Source of the DNA: Frateuria edaphi
GTDB taxonomy: Bacteria; Pseudomonadota; Gammaproteobacteria; Xanthomonadales; Rhodanobacteraceae
NCBI RefSeq assembly: GCF_021117405.1
Contig: NZ_CP088251.1
Span: 1,178,001-1,242,000 of the forward strand
DNA length: 64,000 nucleotides
Reading direction: 5' to 3'
Program-made: the position numbers and the translations under genes
The notes under the pieces: generated by a model
Told to the model about the DNA's origin: nothing
Database searches by the model: none
What the model saw: the letters and a program-made list of their open reading frames with translations, nothing else
Shown: positions 25,701 through 34,900 of the stretch, one piece after another
How positions within the stretch are numbered: the first letter of the stretch is position 1
Layout: every line of letters starts with the position of its first letter

Positions 25701-26460
25701 CGCACCGACGCCGGCCAGCGGCAACACCGCGACACCGGCCACGGACCACGCGCCGGCGGCTGGCCAGCCTATGGCCGCGGCGGGGAAGGGCAGTCCCGCG
25801 GTCATCCGTCCGGCCCCGGCGACCGCCACCGCCGGACCCTCATCCGATCCGTGCGCCGCTCCCGACCTGGTCGGCGCGGGCCGCGCCTGTTTCGACACCA
25901 TCGACGGCAAGCGTGGCCCCGCGCTGGTGGTGGTGCGCGCCGGCGGCAGGACGCTGGCCATGACCCGTTCGGAAATCACCATCAACGAGTACAACCGCTA
26001 TTGCGCGGCCACCGGCAAGTGCAGCGCCATCACGCTGGAAGACCGCTCCGCGGGCAGCCTGCCGGTCAGCAACATCAGCGTGGCCCAGGCGCGCGCCTAC
26101 GCGGCGTGGCTGGGGAGCGCCAGCGGCCACGTCTACCGGCTGCCGACCGATGCCGAATGGCTGGCCGCTGCGCGCGCCGGCGGCGGCTGGAAGCAGGCCA
26201 CGGACAGCAACTGCATCCCGCCTACCGCTGGCGCCGACGACGGTAGCGGGGCACCGATCGCCGCGCGCGGCCGCAGTCCCAACCCGTGGGGCCTGATCAA
26301 CCTGACCGGCAACGTCTGGGAATGGGTGGATGGGGGCGCTGCGGTGCGTGGCGGTAGTTACACAAGCTACTGGTCCGACTGCACCGTCGACAGCCGTCGC
26401 GCCGACGGCGGCGGCGCGCAGAAGGACGTGGGCCTGCGCCTGGTAAGGGAGGTGCCATGA
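22756..26460 (+). CDS. Ser/Thr kinase with periplasmic FGE/SUMF1-like domain (PpkA copy 2)
   Basis: A 1,234-aa protein. An N-terminal module similar to that of kinase 1 is followed by a linker with four (A)T-x-V-x-P motifs (Thr81, 95, 114, 133). The kinase domain (about 188-450) has GRGGMG at 198, VAVK at 226, HSDFKPGN at 320-327 and DFG at 340-342. A transmembrane helix lies at about 469-490. A long helical, Gln/Ala-rich periplasmic stretch (about 490-1000, possibly TPR-like or coiled-coil) leads to a C-terminal formylglycine-generating-enzyme-like domain (about 1043-1234; SNISVAQARAYAAWLGS, YRLPTDAEWLAAAR, GNVWEWVDGG, VRGGSYTSYW). In Pseudomonas the separate FGE-fold protein TagR activates PpkA; here that fold is fused to the kinase. 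It ends overlapping the next gene by 4 bases. Confidence 0.93.
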   Translation: MNTLAELIAAFRNGHLPLPVLLDALGRRGSVPEDRHHDELALVRRLHDEGELDAEIGRVLLDRLMAAQVVAEDIPVTDDATVVAPAGAVMEGDATMVVPAPVARVASEAIGDATVVMPASRPPAPPPSVDEATVVMPASRGQAIEDAQSTGTQSTGTHSGTHSGNSASWERLAGAEGGDHAHVGMLLKGRFLLEREIGRGGMGVVFLARDERKVEARDRDPYVAVKVLNDEFRRHPDSLIALQRESRRSQSLAHDNIVRVYDFDKDGTIVFMTMEYVDGSDMKALIRERAYNGMPLAKARPLIEGMAWALKRAHAAGVVHSDFKPGNVMVTRDGVPKVFDFGIARAGKHMGEAVGEQTVFDAGTLGALTPAYASLEMIQGDEPTPSDDLYALGCVAFELLTGKHPFDKVSAEVAMREGRKPPLVPGLTRRQYKALCDAVAFRGQDRLRTAQDFVEGLREVGLRERIGPYLAWGAGALVVLVAGGWGGTQYLHQRKVAQVIARFAPGDAHRYADEAQAVAALDTLGEEERKRLVLDQSDLIQRFLLTRLDAYWNPAQGRYDYTHAQQLFALRDQLKLYSPELDIRRSAMDQQKNELLNSLDTQLAQRIEAGAIFADQPDNAIETLEKIRAIDPTSSLLKNAELELKYDIAIGDAMAQHHGDRAAAHLKQALALFPDSARLQRRKAQLDAMGTGAAVATTPTAAAATSLPEARTALAALIAHPEASADWQRQVATAVAPLKGDASPQTRALVDQLATAIAQVADQQTDALHLPQDQALVDFGLTVAPQSTALKSEHDRLAALDKQQQDRLAQESAAAEVTARIESVKRAAAAGDTGKAQESLARIRTLAPQHPFLASEGPQLLADAYLGQAREAFRKGRYQSAADVLTRATGLLGQRADLAKASARYGLAADLVKARGQAVASTDLDRMRRQLAQVKHADADALAALEADMKLRGQLGEGSLAALLDSLKPATGPSATPVLPTAAPTPASGNTATPATDHAPAAGQPMAAAGKGSPAVIRPAPATATAGPSSDPCAAPDLVGAGRACFDTIDGKRGPALVVVRAGGRTLAMTRSEITINEYNRYCAATGKCSAITLEDRSAGSLPVSNISVAQARAYAAWLGSASGHVYRLPTDAEWLAAARAGGGWKQATDSNCIPPTAGADDGSGAPIAARGRSPNPWGLINLTGNVWEWVDGGAAVRGGSYTSYWSDCTVDSRRADGGGAQKDVGLRLVREVP

Positions 26461-26771
26461 ACGAGCGCGAGCAGATCGTCAATCGGGACCTGAGCCTGCT
26501 CGACGAGGCCCACTACGGCGGCCGCATCGCGCGCGCCGAGTACCGGGCGCGCCGGCGCAATGTGCTGGCCGCCCTGCGCGACAGCCACGGCATCACTGCC
26601 CGGAAAGCCTTGGTGCAGCCGCCGCGCCCCGCGGACGCTCGACTCGAGGAGGACATGTTGCCGGTGCTGCTGGGCGGCGGAGCACGCTCGAGCCGGATGC
26701 TGCTGGCCGTGTTTGCCGCCGGTGCTCTGGTGTGCGCCCTGCTGCTCGGCCTGCTCTTTTTTGCTGCCTGA
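26457..26771 (+). CDS. Small tail-anchored membrane protein ending the T6SS operon
   Basis: A 104-aa protein whose ATG overlaps the kinase 2 stop (ATGA). Residues 1-75 are charged and helical (LDEAHYGGRIARAEYRARRR), and residues about 80-103 form a single C-terminal transmembrane helix (MLLAVFAAGALVCALLLGLL). That topology suggests a cytoplasmic domain tethered to the inner membrane. No family recognised. The tight coupling to the FGE-kinase suggests a joint function such as a kinase partner or substrate, but this is inference. Confidence 0.8.
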   Translation: MNEREQIVNRDLSLLDEAHYGGRIARAEYRARRRNVLAALRDSHGITARKALVQPPRPADARLEEDMLPVLLGGGARSSRMLLAVFAAGALVCALLLGLLFFAA

Positions 26772-26878
26772 AATGTGAATGCCTGATGAGCAAATCGTGA
26801 ACGAAATCGGCCTCTGATGGGCGGTTTTGTTGACGCAGTTCGCACTACTGGGTGAGGGCTCGTGTTTGCACGCGGCCC

Positions 26879-26911
26879 GCCAACGGCCGGGCCTGAAACC
26901 CGGCCGTTGGC
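26879..26911. terminator. Strong 13-bp hairpin between the T6SS operon and tpsB
   Basis: GCCAACGGCCGGG (26879-26891) and CCCGGCCGTTGGC (26899-26911) form a perfect 13-bp stem with a 7-nt loop. No T-run follows (GCTGATGCGG), so it is not a textbook intrinsic terminator. It could end the T6SS transcript in a Rho-assisted way, protect a 3' end, or attenuate tpsB, whose GTG lies 63 bases downstream. Confidence 0.5.
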
Positions 26912-26974
26912 GCTGATGCGGTCCGCCGGCAACCGGCACCGCGCCAAGGAACCGGTCATCAAGAGGGGAATGTC

Positions 26975-28984
26975 GTGCGGATTGCTTGCCTCGCAGCAGC
27001 GGTGGCCCTTGCCTTGGCGGGCGGGGATGCCTGGGCCCAGGCCTCGCCACCCCCGGCACCGGTCCCCGCGCCGGCGCAGGACATCCTCGTCAGCGGCGTG
27101 CCGACCGAGGGGCCGCAGGCGACCCAGGTACAGGCGCTGATCCAGTCCGAATACCAGCAGGCGTTGGCGACCGCAGGTGCTTCCTCGCTCGACGCGGGCC
27201 AGCTGCAGGCGGCCGCCGTGCTGATCACCACCCGGCTGCACGCAGCCGGCTATCCCGAGGCCCACGCCTACCTGCCGGGACAGGTCCTCGCGGTGCACCT
27301 GGGTGCCGGTGCGACGCCCGCCGCGACCGTGGCGCAAGCCCTGGCAACGCCCACGGCGCCTGCGCCCGAGGCCGCCGCCCCTGCCGCGGCGGTACCGCCG
27401 TTGCGCGAGCGCGAAGCGGCCGGGGCACAGGAGCAGACCCTCATCGTGCACGGCTTCCGCGTGCAGGGCGTGGGTGACCATCCGGAGGACGGCATCACCC
27501 CGACGACCGTGCAGGCGATGGCCGATGAACAATTCGCCACGCTCACCGGAGGTTCCGGCAAGCCGGTCCAGGCCAACTTCAGCCAGTTGCAGCAGGTGGC
27601 CGACCGCATCACCGATCGCTATCGCAAGGCGGGCTACATCGTGGCCACCGCGTTCGTGCCCGCGCAGGACGTAGGCAACGACGGCATCGTGAAGTTGGGC
27701 GTACTGGAAGGCACGATCGGCAAGGTCGTGGTCAAGGGCACCTCGCGCTACCGGCCGGGCGTGATCGCCGCGCCGGCCGAGAAGCTCAAGGGCCAGCCGC
27801 TGCGCAAGCAGGACATCGACTCGGCGCTTCTCTACGCGCGCGACCTGCCCGGCGTGACGGTGTCCTCCACCTTCCAGCCAGGCGCGAAGACCGGCCAGAC
27901 CGACCTGGTGATGGTCGCGCACGAGGCCAAGCGCCCGTTCACCTTCACGCTCGGCGGCAACAACTACGGCACGGAACTCACCGGCCGCTATCGCGCGCAG
28001 GCTGGCGCGGCGTGGAACAGCCCGCTGGGCATCGGCGACCAGCTCACCGCCAACGTCGACTACGCACTGGACCCGCACAGCAACGTCTACTACGCGCTGG
28101 GCTACCGCGCGCCCACCGTGGTGGTGCCCGGCCTGAGCGGCGTGATCGGCGCGACCCGCAGCGAACTGCAGATCAACAGCGGCGCCTTCGCCGACCTCAA
28201 GGTCCGCGGACCGACGTCCTCGACGTACGCCGGCGCGGACTGGAAATTCGTCAACACGGACGACGTCGCGGTGCAGACCTCGTTGCGCTACATCCGCGAG
28301 AAGTCGCAGCTCGGCGCGCTCGGCGTGAAGCTCTCGGACGAGCGCTTCGACGTGGCCGAACTGGGCTTCGGCCTGCAGCGTACCGACCAGCGCCTGCGTG
28401 GCCTGGACGTGGTGCAGGGCAGCCTGCGCAAGTCGGTGCGCGACGATTCGGTCGCGCCGGACCTGGTCAGCCCCGACCACGACAGCAACTTCCTGCTGGC
28501 GCGGCTCTCATACACCCGCCTGCAGTTCCTGACCCGCTCGCAGCGGCTCTACTTCAAGCTGGGCGGCCAGTACACGCGCGACGCATTGCCGCCGCTGGAG
28601 CAGTTCGTGATCGGCGGCCCGGACAGCGTGCGCGCCTATCCGATCGCCGACGCGCTCACCGACCGCGGCTGGTACGGCTCGCTGGAATACCACATCGACG
28701 CGCCCGGCCTGGGCGATCGCGTCTCGCCGTTCTACGACCGGCCCTGGCGCGAGTTGCTGGAAGTGGAAGTGTTCTATGACTTCGGCCGCGGCTACGCCTC
28801 GAACCACCGCGACGGCAACAACCCGGTCGAACGGCTCGAGGGCATCGGCGCAGGGCTGATCTTCCGCATCCCGCGCTTCCACCATTTCGAGTTCCGCCTG
28901 GACGCCTCGGTACCCACCGGCAGCCGCGACGCCTCGGACAAGAGCGGCTACCACGTGTATTCGCGCTTCGGCTTCACCTTCTGA
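26975..28984 (+). CDS. TpsB-family outer-membrane transporter (two-partner secretion)
   Basis: A 669-aa FhaC/ShlB-type protein that exports the adjacent exoprotein. The signal peptide (MRIACLAAAVALALAGGDAWA) starts at a GTG at 26975 with AAGAGGGGAA upstream. Two POTRA-like regions follow: a first, poorly conserved one (about 35-105) and a second starting VHGFRVQGVGDHPEDGI (about 155-250) with the YRKAGYIVATAFVPAQDV core. A long Ala/Pro linker separates them. The C-terminal part is a 16-strand beta barrel with the family motif FVIGGPDSVRAYP (about 541-553) and a terminal Phe for BAM-dependent insertion. The gene is 12 bases before tpsA. The first POTRA-like part is longer than in ShlB. Confidence 0.93.
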   Translation: MRIACLAAAVALALAGGDAWAQASPPPAPVPAPAQDILVSGVPTEGPQATQVQALIQSEYQQALATAGASSLDAGQLQAAAVLITTRLHAAGYPEAHAYLPGQVLAVHLGAGATPAATVAQALATPTAPAPEAAAPAAAVPPLREREAAGAQEQTLIVHGFRVQGVGDHPEDGITPTTVQAMADEQFATLTGGSGKPVQANFSQLQQVADRITDRYRKAGYIVATAFVPAQDVGNDGIVKLGVLEGTIGKVVVKGTSRYRPGVIAAPAEKLKGQPLRKQDIDSALLYARDLPGVTVSSTFQPGAKTGQTDLVMVAHEAKRPFTFTLGGNNYGTELTGRYRAQAGAAWNSPLGIGDQLTANVDYALDPHSNVYYALGYRAPTVVVPGLSGVIGATRSELQINSGAFADLKVRGPTSSTYAGADWKFVNTDDVAVQTSLRYIREKSQLGALGVKLSDERFDVAELGFGLQRTDQRLRGLDVVQGSLRKSVRDDSVAPDLVSPDHDSNFLLARLSYTRLQFLTRSQRLYFKLGGQYTRDALPPLEQFVIGGPDSVRAYPIADALTDRGWYGSLEYHIDAPGLGDRVSPFYDRPWRELLEVEVFYDFGRGYASNHRDGNNPVERLEGIGAGLIFRIPRFHHFEFRLDASVPTGSRDASDKSGYHVYSRFGFTF

Positions 28985-28996
28985 CGGGCCATACCC

Positions 28997-31900
28997 ATGC
29001 ACACCACCCGCGCGACTTCCCGCAAGGACTCCCTCGCCAGCCTGCGCCGCAAGGCATTGCCGCTGAGCCTGTCGCTGCTGTTGTGCGGCGCGCTCGCCAG
29101 CACACCGGCCCAGGCCGGCGGCGGTGTGGGCCGGACCACGACGCCCACCGGGGGCGTCGTCATCGGCGGCAGCGGCAGCATCCTGCAGGATGGCGCCAAC
29201 GTGGTGATCAACCAGGCCAGCGACAAGCTGGTGCTGAATTGGCAGAGCTTCAACCTGGGCCAGGACGCGCTGGTGCGCTTCAACCAGCCGGGCACGTCGG
29301 CGGTCGCGCTCAACCGCATCCTGGACCAGAACGCGAGCCAGATCTTCGGCCAGATCAGCTCCAACGGCCAGGTGTTCCTCATCAACACCCACGGCATCAT
29401 CTTCGGCTCGACCGCGCAGGTGAACGTGGGCGGGCTGGTGGCCAGCACGCTTGACCTGACGCCCACCGATTTCCTGTCCAACCACTTCAACCTCAACGCC
29501 GTCGGCGGCGGCGCGGGCATCGTCAACCATGGCACGCTCGCCGCGGCGAGTGGCGGCTCGATCAGCCTCATCGGCGGCAGCGTCGCGAACGAGGGCGTGA
29601 TCCTGGCCAACTATGGCCGGATCAACCTCGACGGTGCCGAGCATGCGGTGCTGGATTTCGACGGCAACGGCTTGATCAACGTCCAGATCACCGGCGAGCT
29701 CAAGCAGCGCCTCGATGCCAAGGCCGCGGTAAGCAACGCTGGCACGCTGCAGGCCGACGGCGGCACCGTGGTGCTCGAGGCGGCCGCGGCGCGCGACCTG
29801 TTCACCAACCTGGTCAACAACTCCGGCGTGATCGATGCCGGCGCGATCAGCCATGACGGCGGCGTGGTGCGCCTGGTCGCCCGCGGCGGCGACACCGTCA
29901 ACAGCGGCCGCATCGACGCGACCGGAGCGCAGGGCGGCAGCATCCAGTTGCTGTCGGATCGCAACGTGGGCGTGACCGGCGGCAGCATCGATGCGTCCGG
30001 CACCTACGGCGGTGGCGACATCCGCGTGGGCGGCGGTTGGCAGGGCGGCGAAGGGCTGCAGACGGCCGATGCCGTCTACGTGGCCGACGACACCACGCTC
30101 AAGGCCGACGCCACGCGCACCGGCGACGGCGGCTCGGTGGTGGTGTGGGGCAACCACGTCAACAACTTCTACGGCAGCATCAGCGCGCGCGGCGGCGCCA
30201 ACGGCAGCGACGGCGGCCGGGTGGAAACCTCCTCCCACGACGGACTGAACGCGCAGGGCCACGTCGACGCCTCGGCGGCGCACGGCAAGATGGGCAGCTG
30301 GCTGCTCGATCCCTACAGCGTCACCATCAGCAGCGCCGCGGACAGCAAGACGTCGTCCGGGCCGATCTACACCCCGAACGGCAACAACTCGGTGGTCAAC
30401 GCCGGTGGGATCGGCACCGCGCTGACCGGCGGCACCAGCGTCTATGTCTTCACCAACACCGCGGGCGGATCGCAGAACGGCGACATCACCGTCGACGCGC
30501 CGATCACCGCGAGCGGGGCGGGCCAGCTCTACCTGCAGGCCTACGGCAGCATCTACGTCAACGACAACATCACCGCCGCGGCCGGCCAGTCGCTGGATGT
30601 CCACCTGTGGGCGAACTACGCAGGAACGGGGGGTGCCAATACCTACACCAAGGGTTCGTGCACCACCGCCTGCGTGGTGACCATCGGCGACACCGCCGCC
30701 GCCACGATCGACACGCATGGCGGGCTTGTCGACATCCTGACCTCCGGCGCGGTGAGGATCGGCAACAGCACCAACACCGCGACCATCAAGGCCACGACGC
30801 TCACCATCGGCAGCGCCACGAACAAGGTCGGTTCGATCAGGGAAGGCACCAACGGCAGCATCGCCGCCACCACGGTCAACGCGCGTTCCAACAGCAGTAT
30901 CACGCTGGCCAACGGCGGCAACGCGATCGGTACGGCCAACCTCTACGGCGGCACCACGCAGATCACCGACTCCACCGACCTGGTACTGGGCACGGTGGCG
31001 ACCGGCAATCTCACCGCCACCACCACGGGCACGCTGGCCTTCGGTGGCGGCACCATCAACGGCAACCTCACGGCGACCAGCAGTGGCGACATCAGCCAGA
31101 GCGGCGCGCTCACGGTCACCGGCACGTCGAACTTCAGCGCCGGCACGGGCCTGATCACGCTCACCCAGGCCAACAACGATTTCCAGGACGCGGTGAGCCT
31201 CAGCGGCGGCGCCGCCCAGATCACCGACAAGAACGCCCTGGTGCTGGATGCGGTGAGCACCGATGGCCTTGCCGCCACCAGCACCGGCGCGCTGACCCTG
31301 GGCACCGGCACGGTTTCCGGCAACCTGGCCGCCACGAGCAACGACGGTGCAATCACCCAGGCCAGCGGCGGCCTGGCCGTCACGGGTACCAGCACGATCG
31401 ATGCCGGCACCGGCGACGTCACGCTCACCGATGCGGGCAACGACTTCAGTGGCATCGTCACGCTCACCGGTGGCACCACGCAGATCGCCAGCAACGGGGC
31501 GCTGTCCCTCGGCGCGCTCGACACCGGCGACCTCACGGTCGACAGCGGCGACGTGCTGGTCTTCGCCGGCGGCAACGTCGATGGCAACCTCGACGCCGCC
31601 GCCGCGGGCAACATCAGCCAGAGCGGTGCGCTCGGCGTCACCGGCACCTCCCGGTTCGCTTCCGGCAGCGGCACCATCACGCTGACCCAGTCCGCCAACG
31701 CGTTCGGCGGTGCGGTGAGCCTGACCGGTGGCGCGGCACAGATCACCAGCGGCGGCGCGCTGACGCTCGGTACGCTCGCGACCACTGACCTCACCGCCAC
31801 CAGCACCGGGGCGCTCGACCTGGGCCAGGGCACGGTGGATGGTGCGCTTGCGGCCACCAGCAACGGTGGTGCGATCACCCAGGACGGTGCGCTCGCCGTC

Positions 31901-34900
31901 ACCGGCACCAGCACGCTGGATGCCGGCACCGGCGCGATCGCGCTGGCCGAGGGCGGCAACATCTTCACCGGCGCGGTGAGCGCCACCGGCAGCGACGTAT
32001 CGCTGCAGTCGTCCGGCGACCTCACCGTGGCCGCGTTGACCAGCGGCACGGACGGATCGGTGAGCCTGGTCGCGGGTGGCTCGCTGTTCCTGCCGACGAT
32101 GGCCATCGATACCGGGCTCGGCGATCTCACGCTCGCCGCCAACGGTGGCAGTCTGGGCATCAACGGCAACCTGAGCGGCGCCAACGTGTCGCTGGCCAGC
32201 AGCTCCGGTCTGACACTCGCCTACGACGTCACCGCCACTGGCGCACTCAGCCTGGCCAGTAGTGCCGGGGCGATCTCCCAGACCGCCGGCACGCTTGACG
32301 TCGGCGGCACCAGTGCGATCGACGCGGCCGGCGACATCACGCTGACCGGCAGTGCCAATGACTTCCAGGATGCGGTGAGCCTCAGCGGCGGCAGCGTACA
32401 GATCAACGACGCCGGGGCGCTGGCGCTTGGGACGCTTGCCACCGGCGACCTGACGGTCACCAGCACGGGCGCCCTGACCCTGGGCACCGGCACGGTCGGC
32501 GGCAACCTCGTCGCCACCAGCGGCGGTGCCATCGACCAGGCCAGCGGCGGCCTCGCCGTCAGTGGAACCAGCAGCATCGATGCCGGTACCCACGCCATCA
32601 CGCTCACCGACACCGGCAACGATTTCGGTGGCGCCGTGAGCCTCACCGGCGCCGCCGTCGCCATCACCGACAGCAACGCGCTGGCGCTGGGCACGCTCGC
32701 CACCGGCGCGTTGACCGTGACCAGCACCGGCGCGCTCGACCTCGGCCAGGGCTCGATCGGCGGCGGTCTCTCGGCCACCAGCAACGATGGCGCGATCAGC
32801 CAGAGCGGTGGCCTCACCGTCAGCGGTTCGAGCGACATCGACGCGGGCGCGGGCGCCATCACGCTCGACAACGCCAGCAACAGCTTCGCCGGAACGGTCA
32901 GCCTGACCGGTGGCGCCACCCGCCTCACCAGCAGCGGCAATCTCGCCCTCGGCACGCTCGCCACCGGCGACCTCACGGTGGTCAGCGCGGGCACGCTGGG
33001 TTTTGCCGGCGGCAGCGTCGGCGGCAACCTCGACGCGACCAGCACGGGCGCCATCAGCCAGACCGGTGCGCTGGATGTGTCCGGCACTTCGAGCTTCGAC
33101 GCAGGCACGGGCGCCATCACGCTCACCCAGGCCAACAACGATTTCGGCGGCGCAGTCAGCCTGACCGGCGGGACCACCCAGATCGTGGACCGCAATGCGC
33201 TGGTGCTGGGCACGCTGGCCACCGGCGACCTGACCGCGACCAGTCACGGCACCCTCAATCTCGGCAAGGGCAGCATCGGCGGCAACCTCGTCGCCGCCAG
33301 CAACGGGGGCGCGATCACCCAGGCCACTGGCGGTCTCGCCGTCGGCGGCAGCACGGCAATCAACGCCGGCAGCGGCGCGATCACATTGGACGACGCGGCC
33401 AACGACTTCGTCGGCAGCGTGAACCTGACAGGCGGCGCCACGCGGATCACCGACGCGAATGCCCTGAGCCTGGGCACGCTGTCGACCGCGAACCTGACCG
33501 CCATCAGCCATGGCGCGCTGAACCTGGGTAGCGGCACCGTCGGCGGCAACCTGACCGCTACCAGCAATGATGGCGCGATCAGCCAGGCGGGCGGCTTGAC
33601 CGTCAACGGCACAAGCGCGATCAGCGCGGGCAACGCCGCGATCGCGCTCACCGCTCCGGGCAACGACTTCATCGGGGCGGTAAGCCTGTCCAACAGCGGC
33701 GCCAACAACGTCGCGCTGGACAACGGTACGAACGCGCTGGTGCTGGGCACCTCGAACGTCGGCAGCGGCACGCTGTCGCTGGCGGGCGGTGGCATCAGCC
33801 AGGTCGGAGGCATCAGCCAGGCCGTGGGCGCTGGCGCGGTGACCCTTACGGCCGGCGGCGGAGCGCTGGTTCTGGGCGACGCCGGCAACGACTTCACCGG
33901 GACGGTCGATGCACAGGGCACGTCCGTCTCGCTGCGCACCCTCGGCGACCTGCACATCGTCGGCATGGATGTCGCTACCAACGGTTCGCTGAGCCTGGTC
34001 GCTGGCGGCGCGCTGGACCTGGCCTCGTTCGGCGCCATCAATACCGGCACCGGCGACCTTACGCTGAGTGCGGGCGCCGGCCTGGCCACGAGCGCCGATC
34101 TGAGCGGCCACAACGTGTCGCTGACCGGCGGCACGGGCCTGACTCTCAGCGGCAACGTCAACGCCAGCGGCACTCTCTACCTGGGCAGCACCAACGCGGC
34201 GATCAGCCAGACCGCCGGCGTGCTCTTCGTCGCAGGCGCGACCACCGTCGATGCGGGCAGCGGTACCGTCACGCTGGCCAGCGTTGGCAACGATTTCCAG
34301 GGTGCGGTCAGCCTGACCGGCGGTGCCACGCAGATCGTCGATGCCAACGCGCTGACGCTGGGCACCTTGGCCACCGGCAACCTCACCGCCACCAGCACCG
34401 GCAACCTCAGCCTGGGCAAAGGTACGGTGGCCGGCACGCTGCAGGCGACCAGCAACGGTGGCGCGATCAGCCAGGCCAGCGGCGGCCTGACCGTCACCGG
34501 CGCCAGCACGCTCGATGCCGGCAGCGGCGCGATCAGCCTGGCCGACGGCAACAACAATTTCGTTGGCACGGTGAGCCTCACCGGGGGCACTGCCCAGATC
34601 ACCGACAGGAACGCGCTGTCCCTGGGTACGCTCGCCACTGCCGGGTTGACCGCCACCAGTACCGGCGCACTGGATCTCGGTGCCGGCACCATCAACGGCA
34701 ACCTGGTCGCGTCGAGCAATGGCGGTGCGGTGACGCAGACCGGGGCGCTCACGATCGGCGGCACCAGCGACATCGATGCCGGCAACGGCGCGATCACGCT
34801 CGCCAACGTGGCCAACGATTTCGGCGGCGCGGTCAGCCTGGCTGGTGGTGTCACCCAGCTCGTCGATGCCAATGCGCTGACCTTGGGTACGCTGGACACC

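Noticed and set aside
28508-34111. 1,867-codon open frame on the minus strand opposite tpsB/tpsA
   Set aside because: It is the antisense of a GC-rich repeat array. The protein is low-complexity Arg/Ala/Gly/Val repeats with no domain or ribosome-binding site, while the plus strand has signal peptide, TPS domain and repeats.
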